Below are positions 45,461-57,137 of a DNA stretch of 64,000 nucleotides, piece after piece (position 1 is the first letter of the stretch; every line of letters begins with the position of its first letter). This DNA is from Philodulcilactobacillus myokonensis (GTDB lineage Bacteria; Bacillota; Bacilli; Lactobacillales; Lactobacillaceae). A program made the translations under genes and the position numbers. The DNA is taken from positions 1,054,001 through 1,118,000 of the forward strand of contig NZ_BRPL01000002.1 in the NCBI RefSeq assembly GCF_027923585.1. The letters are read 5' to 3'. A model generated the notes under the pieces. It saw nothing but the letters and a program-made list of their open reading frames with translations, did not search any database and was not told the DNA's origin.

Positions 45461-45505
45461 GTTGATAGTTAAAGATAAATGAAATTGATTGGAGGAAATA
45501 TAATT

Positions 45506-46099
45506 ATGAATTTAGTTCCTACTGTTGTTGAAAGAACAGCAAATGGTGAACGTGCATATGATATTTATTCCCGTTTATTAAAGGATCGAATCATCATGCT
45601 ATCAGGTCCGATTGAAGATAATATGGCAAACTCAATTATTGCACAATTACTATTTTTAGACGCTCAGGATTCAGATAAAGATATTTATCTATACATTAAT
45701 TCACCTGGTGGTGTCATTACATCAGGCATGGCAATTTATGATACAATGAAATTTGTTAAATCTGATGTCCAAACCATCGTTATGGGTATGGCTGCTTCAA
45801 TGGCCAGTGTATTAGCTTCTTCCGGTACTAAGGGTAAACGATATGCATTACCTCATTCAGAAGTATTAATTCACCAACCTTCAGGTGGTGCTAAGGGTCA
45901 ACAAACTGAAATTGAAATTGCTGCTGAAGCAATCATGCATGCTAGAAAAATGATCAATAAGATTTTGGCTAAGAATTCCGGTCAACCAATTGAAAGAATT
46001 AATCGAGATACCGAACGTGATCATTACCTAACAGCGCAAGAATCAGTTAAATATGGTTTAATTGATCATATTATGACAAACAGAAGCGAACAAAAATAA
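45506..46099 (+). CDS. clpP: ATP-dependent Clp protease proteolytic subunit
   Basis: Serine protease that forms the tetradecameric Clp chamber and degrades, among others, tmRNA-tagged proteins. Start is ATG 45506 with GGAGG 10 bases upstream (the frame is open from 45479). Catalytic Ser98 in GMAASMAS, His123 in HQPSGG, and the Asp in the later [10 protein letters not shown] region are present; 197 residues. Controlled by the CtsR box at 45431-45447. Confidence 0.98.
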   Translation: MNLVPTVVERTANGERAYDIYSRLLKDRIIMLSGPIEDNMANSIIAQLLFLDAQDSDKDIYLYINSPGGVITSGMAIYDTMKFVKSDVQTIVMGMAASMASVLASSGTKGKRYALPHSEVLIHQPSGGAKGQQTEIEIAAEAIMHARKMINKILAKNSGQPIERINRDTERDHYLTAQESVKYGLIDHIMTNRSEQK

Positions 46100-46120
46100 T
46101 AAATAAATTTATTTATTAAT

Positions 46121-46165
46121 AAAAAGGTTCCAAATGTTAAAAAGCATTTGGAACCTTTTCTTTTT
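46121..46165. terminator. Bidirectional terminator between clpP and whiA
   Basis: AAAAGGTTCCAAATG and CATTTGGAACCTTTT pair perfectly around eight bases. Confidence 0.92.
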
Positions 46166-46166
46166 A

Positions 46167-47117
46167 TTATTTTTCAACGGCATCGGTTTTCATCAATTTT
46201 TCAGCATATGAATTAATTTTTCTAAGCCGATGGTTAATCCCAGACTTAGAAATTGACCCACTTGGGATCAATTTACCTAATTCTTTTAAACTCATTTCTT
46301 TATGAGCCATTCTAGAAACAGCTACCTCCCTAAGTTTAGGCGGTAATTGATCTAATCCGACAGTATCTGAAATATATTTAATATTATAAATCTGTTTGGT
46401 AGACGCATTCGCAACTTTATTCATATTAGCATTCTCACAGTTAACTAAACGATTAACTGAATTTCGCATATCACGCATGATTCTAATATCTTCAAATCTA
46501 AGCATTGAATTAGTTGCACCGATTAATTGAAGAAAATCACCTATTTTTTCTGATTCCTTTAAATAAGTGATGTAGCCACTTCTTCGATTTGTTGTTCTAG
46601 CATTCAAATGATATCTATTCATCATTTCGGAAATCATCTTATTGTGTTCTTCATATAGTGAATAGATTTCCAGATGATATCTAGATGTCTTAGGGTTATT
46701 AACTGATCCACCTGCCAGAAATGCACCCCTCAAATACGATCTAATTTGAGAATCTTTGCTTAATAAATGCGAACCAATTGGAATCCGTTCATTAATCTGA
46801 TTATCAGCAAATATTCCTAAATCACTTAGGACTACACGTGACTTAGCATCAATTTTAACGATGTATAAATTATTTTTATTTAACTTCATTCTTCTTCTAA
46901 CAACTAACCGACTTTTAATTTGATAAAAGGTTAGAAGTAGTTGATAAATCCTTCTAGCAATTGCTGGATTTTCCGTTTGAATATTTAACACCATATGATG
47001 CATAACAATACTAAGTGACCCGTTCATTCGAATCAATGCTGTTAATTCGGCTTTTGCATTATCACGATGAACTTTTAAAGTTGTTAATTCCTTTTTGACT
47101 TCACTAGCATATGACAT
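46167..47117 (-). CDS. whiA: WhiA-family DNA-binding protein
   Basis: A 316-residue protein with a degenerate LAGLIDADG homing-endonuclease fold (about 20-200; [16 protein letters not shown]) and a C-terminal helix-turn-helix (about 225-310; [17 protein letters not shown], then LGKLIPSG). In Gram-positives it binds DNA and affects cell division and chromosome segregation. Last gene of the conserved rapZ-yvcK-whiA group; the start lies 27 bases after the yvcK stop. Confidence 0.96.
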   Translation of the reverse strand: MSYASEVKKELTTLKVHRDNAKAELTALIRMNGSLSIVMHHMVLNIQTENPAIARRIYQLLLTFYQIKSRLVVRRRMKLNKNNLYIVKIDAKSRVVLSDLGIFADNQINERIPIGSHLLSKDSQIRSYLRGAFLAGGSVNNPKTSRYHLEIYSLYEEHNKMISEMMNRYHLNARTTNRRSGYITYLKESEKIGDFLQLIGATNSMLRFEDIRIMRDMRNSVNRLVNCENANMNKVANASTKQIYNIKYISDTVGLDQLPPKLREVAVSRMAHKEMSLKELGKLIPSGSISKSGINHRLRKINSYAEKLMKTDAVEK

Positions 47118-47144
47118 TAAAAAAACCTTCTTATTTACTATTAT

Positions 47145-48122
47145 TTACAGAATATTCAATAGTTTTTTAACAACCTTATCACCATTATGAAAAGCACCAT
47201 GATCATGTAAATCCAGGAAATCATCATAAATAAATTTACATCCATGTTTACGTAATTCATCCGGATCCTTAGTAATTTGTTGGTTGTATTCATCCCACTT
47301 ATTTTGATCAATGTAACCTTTTGGAACTTTTTTATTATTAACAAATACCATGTCAATAAAATGATGTTTTAAATGCTGATTTAATACTTTCACATGATCA
47401 GCATCTGAAAAACCATTGGTTTCACCATTTTGAGCCATAATATTACAAATATAAACCACTTGAGCATTAGCATTAATAATCGCTTTTCCTAAGTTGTTTA
47501 TCATTAATTCAGGTAAAATACTGGTAAATAAGCTCCCGGGTCCTAAAACAATTTGGTCAGCATCATGAATGGCTTTAATAACTGGATCAATTGCCTTCGG
47601 TGCTTTACCATTAGTTGTTGTCACCCAAACCCGTTTAATTTGTCCATGGGCATTAGTAATCTCTGATTCACCATCAACCTGACTGCCGTCTTTAAACTTA
47701 GCATGGAGGACTAATTTTTGCTCAGTTGCTGGATAAACATGTCCGTCGACCTTCATAATTCTTGATAGTTCTTTGACAGCATTAAAAATGCCCCCATTCA
47801 TTTCTGAAAGAGCAGCAATAATTAAATTGCCAATTGGATGACCAGCAAAAAATTGATCTTTACTTTTGAATCGATATTGAAACAAATTTAAATTCACTTT
47901 AGGTAGATTTGATAATGCATCCATAACATTTCTAATATCACCCGGCGGAACCATATCAATATAGTTTCTCAAAATTCCAGAAGATCCACCATCATCAGCA
48001 GTGGTAACGATTGCTGTAATATCAATATTTTTATTTTTTAGACTTTTTAAAATAACTGGTAATCCAGTTCCACCGCCAATCACAACAATTTTAGGCCGTT
48101 TGGAACTATTTTTTTTAATCAT
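47145..48122 (-). CDS. yvcK: YvcK/CofD-like gluconeogenesis factor
   Basis: A 325-residue Rossmann-like protein that binds UDP-sugars and is needed for cell shape and growth on gluconeogenic carbon in Bacillus. The N-terminal [15 protein letters not shown] and TADDGGSSG motifs and [14 protein letters not shown] are clear. The frame opens at 48176, but ATG 48122 is the start: TAGGAGGG lies just before it and the extension would overlap rapZ. It starts 10 bases after the rapZ stop. Confidence 0.95.
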   Translation of the reverse strand: MIKKNSSKRPKIVVIGGGTGLPVILKSLKNKNIDITAIVTTADDGGSSGILRNYIDMVPPGDIRNVMDALSNLPKVNLNLFQYRFKSKDQFFAGHPIGNLIIAALSEMNGGIFNAVKELSRIMKVDGHVYPATEQKLVLHAKFKDGSQVDGESEITNAHGQIKRVWVTTTNGKAPKAIDPVIKAIHDADQIVLGPGSLFTSILPELMINNLGKAIINANAQVVYICNIMAQNGETNGFSDADHVKVLNQHLKHHFIDMVFVNNKKVPKGYIDQNKWDEYNQQITKDPDELRKHGCKFIYDDFLDLHDHGAFHNGDKVVKKLLNIL

Positions 48123-48132
48123 ATTTGCCCTC

Positions 48133-49002
48133 CTATACTTTTCGACTTTTCTTTCTAATGTCTCGATTAGTAACATGGACAGAATAGTCTGGTTTTAATG
48201 ATTGATAAAGTCGTTCAGCAATGGCGACCGAACGGTGTTGTCCGCCAGTACAACCAATTGCAATTGTTAAATTTGTTTTTCCTTCTTTTTGATAACCTGG
48301 TAAAGTATTTCTCAATAAAGCAAGGAAGTGATGATAAAAATTAGCGGTTTGCTTTTGATTCATAACATAGTCATAAACATCTTGATCTAAACCAGTTTGA
48401 TTTCGCATGCTTTTAATATAATAGGGATTCGGTAAAAATCTAACATCCATTACAATATCAGCGTCCATTGGCAATCCATACTTAAATCCAAACGACAGAA
48501 TTTCAATATGGAAAAAGCTATCGCTGCCAGAACTAAAATGACTTAAAAGCCTTTGCCTAAGCTGATTCAATGAAAGGTGCGTTGTATCAATGACAACTTG
48601 AGACGATGCTTTTACATTACGAAGTAGCGCCCGCTCTTTTTTAATGCCTGAAAGAAGTCGATGCTGTCTAGATAAGGGATGGGACCTACGACTTTCCTTA
48701 TAACGGGTAATCAATTCTTCATTTGATGCGTCTAAGAAAATTACTTCAGCGCGGTTTTGATTCGACAAATCATCTAACATTTTTACAATCTGTCGATAAA
48801 TCACTTTCGATCTTAAATCAATTACTAATGCCACTTTAGTAATATCCCTGGATGAATTAATTAATTTCACAAATTGAGGTAACAAAGATGGTGGCATGTT
48901 ATCAGTACAAAAGTAACCCAAATCTTCAAAACTTTGGATTGCAATTGTTTTACCAGCACCACTCATCCCAGTAATAATCACTAATTGCCCTTTTAATTTC
49001 AT
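48133..49002 (-). CDS. rapZ: RNase adapter protein RapZ
   Basis: A 289-residue nucleotide-binding protein. Walker A GMSGAGKT is at 12-19, followed by the [13 protein letters not shown] motif, and the C-terminal domain has [14 protein letters not shown]. In E. coli RapZ senses GlcN6P and controls glmS mRNA; in Firmicutes (YvcJ) the role is less clear. Given glmS and glmM in the window, a link to amino-sugar sensing is possible but only inferred. First gene of rapZ-yvcK-whiA. Confidence 0.95.
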   Translation of the reverse strand: MKLKGQLVIITGMSGAGKTIAIQSFEDLGYFCTDNMPPSLLPQFVKLINSSRDITKVALVIDLRSKVIYRQIVKMLDDLSNQNRAEVIFLDASNEELITRYKESRRSHPLSRQHRLLSGIKKERALLRNVKASSQVVIDTTHLSLNQLRQRLLSHFSSGSDSFFHIEILSFGFKYGLPMDADIVMDVRFLPNPYYIKSMRNQTGLDQDVYDYVMNQKQTANFYHHFLALLRNTLPGYQKEGKTNLTIAIGCTGGQHRSVAIAERLYQSLKPDYSVHVTNRDIRKKSRKV

Positions 49003-49066
49003 TTTATATAGCTTCCTTATTTTAATAACATTTGCATTATAACATACCGGGCGTTTCTTTCATAAT

Positions 49067-49098
49067 CATAAAAAAGAGGATGATTTTATCATCCCCTT
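49067..49098 (-). terminator. Terminator of uvrB-uvrA
   Basis: GGGGATGAT and ATCATCCTC (one G-U pair) around three bases, then six T on the minus strand. Confidence 0.85.
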
Positions 49099-49102
49099 TG
49101 AC

Positions 49103-51958
49103 TTATTTTTTAGATTCCTTAGTCCGCTTTGTATCACGTTCCAATACCGGTTTTAAGTATTCACCAGTATAACTGTGTGGATCAGAAGCAACTTTTTCGG
49201 GAGTACCAGTAACTAAAACAGAACCGCCACCGTCACCACCATCTGGTCCTAAGTCAATAATATGATCAGCGGTTTTAATCACGTCTAAGTTATGTTCGAT
49301 AATTAAGACGGTATTACCCTTATCAACTAACTGGTGTAGGACAACTAACAAACGCTTAATATCATCCGTGTGTAAACCAATCGTTGGCTCATCCAAAATA
49401 TATAGATTCTTTCCACGTGATCGTTTATAAAGTTCAGCTGCTAATTTCATTCTCTGAGCTTCACCGCCGGATAAAGTGGTTGCCGATTGTCCCAATTTAA
49501 CATAACCTAGTCCAACGGCATTAATTGTCTTCAGTTTTCTTGTAATCTTTGGAATGGCACTAAAGAATTTTAATGCTTCGCTGACGGTCATATTCAAAAC
49601 GTCGGCAATACTCTTACCCTTATATTTAACTTCTAATGTTTCAGCATTATACCTAGTCCCGTGACAAACTTCACATGGAACATAAACATCTGGTAAGAAG
49701 TTCATTTCAATCTTCAAAATTCCATCACCGTGGCAAGCTTCACAACGTCCGCCCTTAACATTAAAACTAAATCGGCCCTTGCTATATCCCCTTATTTTAG
49801 CTTCATTGGTCTTTGCAAATAGATCCCTGATGTCATCAAAAACATTCGTATAAGTAGCTGGATTACTGCGAGGGGTCCTTCCAATTGGGCTTTGGTCAAT
49901 ATTAATAACTTTGTCGATATTGTTATAACCACTAATTGACTTATATCGACCAGGTTTCTTAGAATTATGGTTTAATTTTTGAGCTAGTGCACGTTGTAAA
50001 ATATCATCAACCAAAGTTGATTTACCAGAACCAGAAACGCCAGTAACAACATCAAATTCACCTAATGGAAAATCAACATTAACGTTTTTTAAGTTATTTT
50101 CGGCAGCACCTTTAATTGAAATTTTCTTACCATTTCCCTTACGACGCTTTAGGGGAACAGGAATAAATTTTTTACCCGATAAATACTCACCAGTAATGGA
50201 TTTTTTATTCCTAGCTACCTGTTTAGGAGTTCCAGTAGCCATAATTTTACCACCACGAACGCCGGCACCAGGACCAACATCAACAATGTAATCAGACGCT
50301 CTCATCGTTCGTTCATCATGTTCAACAACAACTAGTGTGTTGCCTAAATCACGCATTTTTTTCAATGAATTAATTAATCTAGCATCATCACGTTGGTGTA
50401 ATCCAATTGAAGGTTCATCTAAGACGTACAAAACTCCAGAAAGATTGGAACCAATCTGAGTTGCTAAACGAATTCTTTGTGATTCTCCACCAGATAAAGT
50501 TCCGGCAGAACGGGACAAGTTCAAATAACCTAAACCAACGTTCTGTAAGAAAGTTAAACGATCCCTAATTTCCTTCAAAATTGGTTTAGCAACCACGGTA
50601 TCCTGTTCACCAAAATGCAAATCTTTGAAGAAATTCAATTCCTTCGCAATATTTAAATTAGAAATCTCACCAATATGTTTACCATTAATTTTAACGCAAA
50701 GTGCCCTTCGGTTAAGACGATATCCATGACAGGTCTGACATGTTAACTCATTCATGTATTTACGCATTTGTTCTCTGGTAAAACTACTATTTGTATTTCG
50801 ATAGCGGCGATTAATGTTATTAATCACCCCTTCAAATTTAATATCAGCATCCCGAACATGTCCAAAATGACTCTTAAAGTGAATATGGAATGTCTTATCG
50901 CCATTTCCATATAGCAAAATATGTTTCTGACGCTTAGATAAACGAGAATATGGGGTATTCATATTAATTTTGAATTTCTTACAAGCTTGTTTTAATAACG
51001 TTGGATAATATTCGGAACTAATTGGTTTCCATGGATCTAGAGCACCTTGATTTAAAGTTTTACTTTTATCTGGAACCACTAAATCAGCATCCACATCCAA
51101 TTTAATTCCCAATCCATCACAATCGGGGCAAGCTCCCAATGGTGAATTAAATGAAAATAAATTAGGTTCTAACTTGCCAACACTGAATCCACAAATTGGA
51201 CAGGAGTAATGTTCAGAAAAGACCATTGGTTTTCGTTTGCCAAGAAAATCAATCGTAGCATAACCACCACTCAAATGGAGAGCAGATTCTAATGAATCAG
51301 ACAAGCGAGCATTGATTCCTTTTTTCATGATAATTCGGTCAACAATTACATCAATATCATGGTATTGATTTTTATTTAAATCAATTTTTTCGTCAACATC
51401 GTGCTGTTCCCCGTCAATTTGAATTCTGACGTATCCTTCACGCTTAATTCGATTCAAAACGGCCTTATGTTGCCCTTTTTTATGTCTAACAACCGGTGAA
51501 AAAATTTGCATTCTAGTTCGATCCGGCAATTTTTTAATCCGACCAATCATTTGATCAACCGACTGACTAGTAATTTTAGTCCCATCATTAGGGCAAAATG
51601 GCGTTCCAACACGAGCCCACAACAACCGAAAGTAATCATTAATCTCGGTAACCGTTCCAACCGTTGAACGTGGATTTTTAGATGTTGTTTTTTGATCAAT
51701 TGAAATGGCAGGACTCAAGCCATCAATTGAATCAACATCTGGTTTATCCATTTGACCTAAGAATTGCCTAGCATATGAAGACAAACTCTCAACATATCTT
51801 CTCTGCCCTTCTGCATAGAGGGTATCAAATGCTAATGAGCTTTTACCGGATCCTGATAATCCAGTCATAACAGTTAGTTTATTCTTGGGAATCGTAACGT
51901 TAACATCTTTTAAATTATGTTCTCTTGCACCGCGGATAATAATTTTATTATTTTGCAA
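49103..51958 (-). CDS. uvrA: Excinuclease ABC subunit A
   Basis: DNA damage sensor of nucleotide excision repair. A 951-residue double ABC ATPase: first Walker A GLSGSGKSS near residue 33, zinc module CPIC...CPDC (about 257-285), signature LSGGESQR near 485, second Walker A GVSGSGKST near 640, the large zinc finger CEAC...CEVC near 735-760 and signature LSGGEAQR near 825. It follows uvrB by 25 bases, the usual order, and ends in a terminator. Confidence 0.98.
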   Translation of the reverse strand: MQNNKIIIRGAREHNLKDVNVTIPKNKLTVMTGLSGSGKSSLAFDTLYAEGQRRYVESLSSYARQFLGQMDKPDVDSIDGLSPAISIDQKTTSKNPRSTVGTVTEINDYFRLLWARVGTPFCPNDGTKITSQSVDQMIGRIKKLPDRTRMQIFSPVVRHKKGQHKAVLNRIKREGYVRIQIDGEQHDVDEKIDLNKNQYHDIDVIVDRIIMKKGINARLSDSLESALHLSGGYATIDFLGKRKPMVFSEHYSCPICGFSVGKLEPNLFSFNSPLGACPDCDGLGIKLDVDADLVVPDKSKTLNQGALDPWKPISSEYYPTLLKQACKKFKINMNTPYSRLSKRQKHILLYGNGDKTFHIHFKSHFGHVRDADIKFEGVINNINRRYRNTNSSFTREQMRKYMNELTCQTCHGYRLNRRALCVKINGKHIGEISNLNIAKELNFFKDLHFGEQDTVVAKPILKEIRDRLTFLQNVGLGYLNLSRSAGTLSGGESQRIRLATQIGSNLSGVLYVLDEPSIGLHQRDDARLINSLKKMRDLGNTLVVVEHDERTMRASDYIVDVGPGAGVRGGKIMATGTPKQVARNKKSITGEYLSGKKFIPVPLKRRKGNGKKISIKGAAENNLKNVNVDFPLGEFDVVTGVSGSGKSTLVDDILQRALAQKLNHNSKKPGRYKSISGYNNIDKVINIDQSPIGRTPRSNPATYTNVFDDIRDLFAKTNEAKIRGYSKGRFSFNVKGGRCEACHGDGILKIEMNFLPDVYVPCEVCHGTRYNAETLEVKYKGKSIADVLNMTVSEALKFFSAIPKITRKLKTINAVGLGYVKLGQSATTLSGGEAQRMKLAAELYKRSRGKNLYILDEPTIGLHTDDIKRLLVVLHQLVDKGNTVLIIEHNLDVIKTADHIIDLGPDGGDGGGSVLVTGTPEKVASDPHSYTGEYLKPVLERDTKRTKESKK

Positions 51959-51983
51959 ATCAACATCCCCACTTTAATTCATC

Positions 51984-54032
51984 TTAATTATGATTCATAT
52001 GATGCTTTTTAGGATTACCCTTTTGCTTACCTTCTAATTCAAAGATAACATCCCTTAGATTAGCGGCTTGTTCAAAGTCCATTGCCTTGGAAGCATCCTT
52101 CATTTCATCCTTTAATCGATCAAGCATGTCATTTTGATCATCCTGACTCATCTTTTCAAAGTCAGCCTCTACAAAATGATTATCTTTATTATTCTTTTTA
52201 TCTTCTTTATCTTTATATCCACTAGCGTGAATCAATGGTCGAATTGGCTTCTTAATTGTCGTTGGTGTAACGTTATGCTTATGGTTAAATTGAATTTGAA
52301 GCTTTCGACGACGCTTAGTTTGATCAATTGCTTCATGCATTGATTTAGTAATTGTATCAGCATACATAATAACAGAACCATGTGAATTTCTGGATGCACG
52401 GCCAATCGTTTGAATCAATGATCTAGTATTTCTCAAGAAACCTTCTTTATCGGCATCTAAGATTGCAACTAGTGAAACTTCTGGAACATCAATTCCTTCA
52501 CGCAACAAGTTGATTCCAACTAAAACATCAAACTTACCCAAGCGTAAATCGTGGATAATTCTAGTTCTTTCCAGTGTTTTAATTCCACTATGAAGATATC
52601 TAACTTTAATTCCTAAATCTTTCAAATAGTCAGTTAAATCTTCAGCCATTTTTTTAGTCAAAACAGTGATGAAAGTTCGCTCATGATGTTTAACACGCTT
52701 ATTAATTTCACCAACTAAATCATCCATTTGGCCCATACTAGGTCTAACATCAATCGTTGGATCCAATAAACCAGTTGGTCGAATAATTTGTTCAACAACT
52801 CCATCATTGTGAGCTTCTTCATACGGACCAGGAGTTGCAGACATATAAACAACTTGATTAATGTGTTTTTCAAATTCATTCAATTTTAATGGACGGTTAT
52901 CTAATGCACTTGGCAATCTAAAACCATAATCAATCAACTGCTTTTTTCTGGCTTTATCACCATTGAACATCCCGCCAATTTGTGGAATCGTTTGATGCGA
53001 TTCATCGATTACCATTAAGAAATCCTTCGGGAAGAAATCTAAAAGTGTATACGGTGGTTCGCCTGGTTTTCTACCATCCATGTACCTAGAATAATTTTCA
53101 ATTCCATTGGTATAACCCATTTCACGCATCATTTCAATATCATAAGTTGTTCTTTGCTTTAGTCGTTGAGCCTCTAATAACTTACCCTTTGAATGCAAGT
53201 GTTTAACCTGTTGTTTCAGTTCTTGACCGATGCCCTTTAAGGCATGTGACATTACATCAGTAGTGGTTAAGAAATGAGTTGCTGGGAAAATAGCAATACT
53301 ATCATGGTCTGAAATGATCTCGCCAGTTAAAGTATTGACTTCCTTAATTTGATCAATTTCATCACCAAAAAATTCAATCCGGTATGAATCTTGTCCCATG
53401 GAAGATGGAAATACTTCAACAATATCACCACGGACTCTAAAATTACCACGTTGAAAATTAATATCATTACGTTCAAACTGTAAATCAACTAATTGTCTTA
53501 ATAAATCATTCCGGTTAATTTCTTGGCCAACTTTTAAAGAAATAATATGGTCAAAGTATTCTTTCGGACTTCCTAACCCAAAGATAGCTGAAACGGAAGC
53601 AACAACAATCGTGTCATTACGAGTTAACAAAGAAGTGGTCGCAGCATGACGCAATTTATCAATTTCATCATTAATTGATGCATCTTTTTCAATGTAAGTA
53701 TCACTAGATGGAACGTATGCTTCCGGTTGGTAATAGTCATAATAACTAACAAAATATTCAACCTTATTATGTGGAAAAAGTTTCTTAAATTCACTGTATA
53801 ATTGACCAGCCAAAGTCTTGTTATGTGATAAAACCAAAACTGGTTTATTCACATTCTTGATCACATTCGATATTGTGAATGTTTTACCAGTTCCAGTAGC
53901 ACCCCAAAGAATTTGAGCCTTCTTACCATCTTTAACCCCCTGGGTTAATTTGCGAATAGCATTCGGTTGATCACCCGTTGGTTGGTACTTAGAAACCAGA
54001 TCATATTTATGACTTGTATCGCGACGAATCAA
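51984..54032 (-). CDS. uvrB: Excinuclease ABC subunit B
   Basis: Helicase-like damage verifier that loads UvrC. A 682-residue protein with Walker A GATGTGKT at 44-51, the beta-hairpin [11 protein letters not shown] near 95, helicase motifs DESH and the [10 protein letters not shown] domain 2, and a C-terminal UVR motif ([18 protein letters not shown]) that binds UvrC. GGAGGC precedes the ATG. I found no convincing LexA box upstream. Confidence 0.98.
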   Translation of the reverse strand: MIRRDTSHKYDLVSKYQPTGDQPNAIRKLTQGVKDGKKAQILWGATGTGKTFTISNVIKNVNKPVLVLSHNKTLAGQLYSEFKKLFPHNKVEYFVSYYDYYQPEAYVPSSDTYIEKDASINDEIDKLRHAATTSLLTRNDTIVVASVSAIFGLGSPKEYFDHIISLKVGQEINRNDLLRQLVDLQFERNDINFQRGNFRVRGDIVEVFPSSMGQDSYRIEFFGDEIDQIKEVNTLTGEIISDHDSIAIFPATHFLTTTDVMSHALKGIGQELKQQVKHLHSKGKLLEAQRLKQRTTYDIEMMREMGYTNGIENYSRYMDGRKPGEPPYTLLDFFPKDFLMVIDESHQTIPQIGGMFNGDKARKKQLIDYGFRLPSALDNRPLKLNEFEKHINQVVYMSATPGPYEEAHNDGVVEQIIRPTGLLDPTIDVRPSMGQMDDLVGEINKRVKHHERTFITVLTKKMAEDLTDYLKDLGIKVRYLHSGIKTLERTRIIHDLRLGKFDVLVGINLLREGIDVPEVSLVAILDADKEGFLRNTRSLIQTIGRASRNSHGSVIMYADTITKSMHEAIDQTKRRRKLQIQFNHKHNVTPTTIKKPIRPLIHASGYKDKEDKKNNKDNHFVEADFEKMSQDDQNDMLDRLKDEMKDASKAMDFEQAANLRDVIFELEGKQKGNPKKHHMNHN

Positions 54033-54112
54033 TAAACAAGCCTCCTTTTTTAAACTTATTTTTTCGAATCAGATTTACTTATATGCTAACACATCTACTT
54101 TTATTTCAAGAA

Positions 54113-54150
54113 TAAAAAAGAGCCCAAAATAATTTTTGGCTCTTTTAAAA
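54113..54150 (-). terminator. Terminator of trxB
   Basis: On the minus strand AAAAGAGCCAAAAATTATT pairs with AATTATTTTGGGCTCTTTTTT in part (AAAGAGCC/GGCTCTTTT). Confidence 0.85.
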
Positions 54151-54164
54151 TATCGCTTATATTT

Positions 54165-55085
54165 TTATTTTAAGGTTTGAAGATAACTGAATGCGTTTTG
54201 ACCTGCAATTCCACCGTCACCAGTGGAAGTAACAATTTGTCTCAATTGTTTTTCTCTAACATCACCGGCAGCAAAAATACCAGGAATCTTAGTTTCCATC
54301 TGATCATTGGCCTTAATCCAACCCTTTTCATCGGTAATTGATAAATCTTTAAACTGTTCAGTCATTGGAAGGTTTCCGACATAAATAAAGACACCACTAG
54401 CGTCAATCACATGTTCTTGATTAGTTTTATTATTCAAAACTTTAACGCCAGTTACCTTCATTTGATCGCCAAGAATTTCTTTTACATTTGAATTCCAAAC
54501 AAATTTAATTTTATCATTCTTAAAAGCTTGTTCCTGTAAAATTTTCTGTGCTCTTAATTGATCACGACGGTGAATCACAATTACTTCTGAAGCTAATTGT
54601 GATAGGTAGATACTTTCTTGGATAGCAGAATCACCGCCACCAACTACGACAACCCGCTTGTTCTTAAAGAATGCACCATCACAAACAGCACAGTACGATA
54701 CTCCACGACCACTGTATTCTTTTTCGCCAGGAACACCCAGTTCTTTATTCTTTGAACCAGTTGCAATAATGATTGCACCGGTTTCAAAATCACCATTATC
54801 AGTGTGAACAATCTTAATTTTACCATTATTATCAACTGATTGGACGGTGCCATATGCATATTCTGCATCAAATTTAGTTGCGCTCTTGTACATTTTTTTG
54901 GATAAATCAGGACCTAAAATTGATTCAAAACCAGGGTAGTTTTCAATTGCAGAAGTATTGTTCATCTGGCCACCATAAACACCACGATCAAGTAATAAGA
55001 CTGATAAGTCAGCTCTTGAAGCATAAAGTGCACTGGTCATACCAGCAGGTCCGGCACCAATAACAATTAAATCGTATTTTTTCAT
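54165..55085 (-). CDS. trxB: Thioredoxin reductase
   Basis: Low-Mr NADPH-dependent flavoenzyme that reduces thioredoxin. FAD site VIGAGPAGMTSA at the N-terminus, redox pair CAVC at 132-135, NADPH site VVVVGGGDSAIQE and the C-terminal FAAGDVREK. I chose ATG 55085, which has AGAGGTG 7 bases before it; GTG 55094 lies inside that site. It is followed by a terminator and preceded by galU. Confidence 0.97.
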   Translation of the reverse strand: MKKYDLIVIGAGPAGMTSALYASRADLSVLLLDRGVYGGQMNNTSAIENYPGFESILGPDLSKKMYKSATKFDAEYAYGTVQSVDNNGKIKIVHTDNGDFETGAIIIATGSKNKELGVPGEKEYSGRGVSYCAVCDGAFFKNKRVVVVGGGDSAIQESIYLSQLASEVIVIHRRDQLRAQKILQEQAFKNDKIKFVWNSNVKEILGDQMKVTGVKVLNNKTNQEHVIDASGVFIYVGNLPMTEQFKDLSITDEKGWIKANDQMETKIPGIFAAGDVREKQLRQIVTSTGDGGIAGQNAFSYLQTLK

Positions 55086-55166
55086 TAGAAACACCTCTTT
55101 TATTCATATCCTAAACAACTAGGTCAAATAGTACTATCAAAAAGTAAGTTTGTCTAATATTTAGAA

Positions 55167-56060
55167 CTATTTTTTACGATCTTCTTCAGATAATTTTGCT
55201 CCTAATTGTTCGATATATTTTCTCAAACGAACTTTAACTTCAGGGTGTTGTAATCCAAAACGAATATTAGTCTTTAACCAATCAAATTTATTACCAGTAT
55301 CAAAACGATCACCAGTAAATTCGTGAGCGTAAACTTTTTGGGTTTTATTTAATGTGTTAATGGCGTCAGTTAATTGGATTTCATTTCCTTTACCCGGTTT
55401 AGTATGTTTTAAAACATCAAAAATTTCGGGAGTTAATAAATATCGGCCAATAATTGCTAAATTACTGGGGGCATCTTCTGGATTTGGTTTTTCAACGAAA
55501 CTTGTAACGTCATATAATCCCTTTTTAATTTCCTTAGAAGGATTAATCACACCATATTTAGAAGTATCTTCATGGGGAACTCTTAAAACTGCTAAAGTTG
55601 ATGCACCAGTTTGTTCATAACTATTAATTAATTGTTTAGTTAACGGAACTTTAGCTTTCATTAAATCATCACCAAGCATAACGACAAATGGATCATTACC
55701 AATAAAACTTCTTGCAGTATAAACGGCATCCCCTAAACCACGTGGATGGCTTTGGCGAATGAAATAAATGTTCATATCGTTAGTAGCTTCAACGGCTTTT
55801 AACATCTTCATCTTATGCTTACGTTCTAAATTCATTTCTAGTTCTGGATTAGAATCAAAATGATCTTCAATGGCACGTTTACCCTTGCCAATAACAATAA
55901 TAATGTCTTTAATGCCAGAAGCCTTTGCTTCTTGAACGATCAATTGAATTGTTGGTGTATCAACAATTGGTAGCATTTCCTTTGGCATTGCTTTTGTTTC
56001 TGGTAAAAATCTTGTTCCCAAACCGGCTGCAGGAATAACAGCTTTTGTAATCTTCTTCAT
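55167..56060 (-). CDS. galU: UTP-glucose-1-phosphate uridylyltransferase
   Basis: Makes UDP-glucose for glycolipids, teichoic acid decoration and exopolysaccharide. A 297-residue nucleotidyltransferase with the signature [20 protein letters not shown], catalytic EMLPIVDTP and [10 protein letters not shown] metal site. It is 29 bases after gpsA in the conserved hprK-lgt-gpsA-galU-trxB order. Confidence 0.97.
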   Translation of the reverse strand: MKKITKAVIPAAGLGTRFLPETKAMPKEMLPIVDTPTIQLIVQEAKASGIKDIIIVIGKGKRAIEDHFDSNPELEMNLERKHKMKMLKAVEATNDMNIYFIRQSHPRGLGDAVYTARSFIGNDPFVVMLGDDLMKAKVPLTKQLINSYEQTGASTLAVLRVPHEDTSKYGVINPSKEIKKGLYDVTSFVEKPNPEDAPSNLAIIGRYLLTPEIFDVLKHTKPGKGNEIQLTDAINTLNKTQKVYAHEFTGDRFDTGNKFDWLKTNIRFGLQHPEVKVRLRKYIEQLGAKLSEEDRKK

Positions 56061-56089
56061 TTTTTACACTCCTAATAATATTAATAATT

Positions 56090-57109
56090 TTAATTATCTA
56101 ATTCAGATTTTCTATCACGCAACATTAGTTGAGAAATAGCATCTTTAATACCTATTTTACCATATAATACATAGTAAATTGCAGTGGTGATTGGCATCTC
56201 AACACCACGTTTTTTAGCTAAACGATAAGCAACCTTAGTGGTATCGATTCCTTCAATTACCATCCCAATATTTTTAACAACTTGATCTAATGACTTGCCT
56301 TGACCTAATTGGTAGCCAGCCTGCCAATTTCTGGAATCATGACTAGTTGCAGTGACAATAATATCACCAACACCAGATAAACCGGTAAATGTTAATGGAT
56401 TAGCACCGAATGTTGTTCCCAAACGTGAAATTTCAGCTAATCCACGAACCATTAATGCTGCCTTGGCATTATCACCATAACCTAATCCTGATAAAGCGCC
56501 AGCACCCAATGCAATGATATTTTTCAAAGCAGCACCAATTTCAACACCGATCATATCTGTATTAGTATAAACTCTAAAATAATGATTCATAAATAATTTC
56601 TGTGCGTGGGTAGCCGCATTAATATCATCACTTGCTGCCGTTACTAACGTAATATCTTTTCTAGCAACATCTTCAGCTTGACTAGGCCCAGAAATAACCG
56701 AAATTGACTTTCGATGATCAATATGAATTTCTTCAGCTAATACTTGTGAAAGAAGTTCACTAGTAGTGGTTTCAAGTCCCTTACTAACGTGGATAATATT
56801 TGGTTTTAATTTTAGTTGTTCCAATCTATTTTCAACTTTTTTGGCAACTAAACGGATTGATTGTGCGGGAACAGCAAAAACGATACTATCAGCATTTTGA
56901 ATGGCATCGGTTAAATTTGAAGTTGCAACTAATGTTTTTGAATATTTAAAATTAGGTAAATATTTATTATTAGTATGGGCTTGATTAAGTTGCTCCACTT
57001 GTGATTGATTTCTAGACCAGATGGTGACATGATTACCATTTTGATCCAATAAATTAGCAACAATACTGCCCCATGATCCAGCACCAAGAACCGTTACTCT
57101 TTCAGACAT
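56090..57109 (-). CDS. gpsA: NAD(P)-dependent glycerol-3-phosphate dehydrogenase
   Basis: Reduces DHAP to sn-glycerol-3-phosphate for phospholipid and lipoteichoic acid synthesis. A 339-residue enzyme with the nucleotide site VLGAGSWGSIVANLL, catalytic Lys in IGAALKNIIALGAGAL and the substrate-binding RGLAEISRLG. With no tpiA beside the glycolytic genes, the origin of its DHAP substrate is an open point. It lies 28 bases after lgt. Confidence 0.97.
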   Translation of the reverse strand: MSERVTVLGAGSWGSIVANLLDQNGNHVTIWSRNQSQVEQLNQAHTNNKYLPNFKYSKTLVATSNLTDAIQNADSIVFAVPAQSIRLVAKKVENRLEQLKLKPNIIHVSKGLETTTSELLSQVLAEEIHIDHRKSISVISGPSQAEDVARKDITLVTAASDDINAATHAQKLFMNHYFRVYTNTDMIGVEIGAALKNIIALGAGALSGLGYGDNAKAALMVRGLAEISRLGTTFGANPLTFTGLSGVGDIIVTATSHDSRNWQAGYQLGQGKSLDQVVKNIGMVIEGIDTTKVAYRLAKKRGVEMPITTAIYYVLYGKIGIKDAISQLMLRDRKSELDN

Positions 57110-57137
57110 ATTTGCACTCCCTGTTCACTATTTATGA

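Noticed and set aside
54033-54112. LexA (SOS) box upstream of uvrB
   Set aside because: No CGAAC-N4-GTTCG-like palindrome is present.
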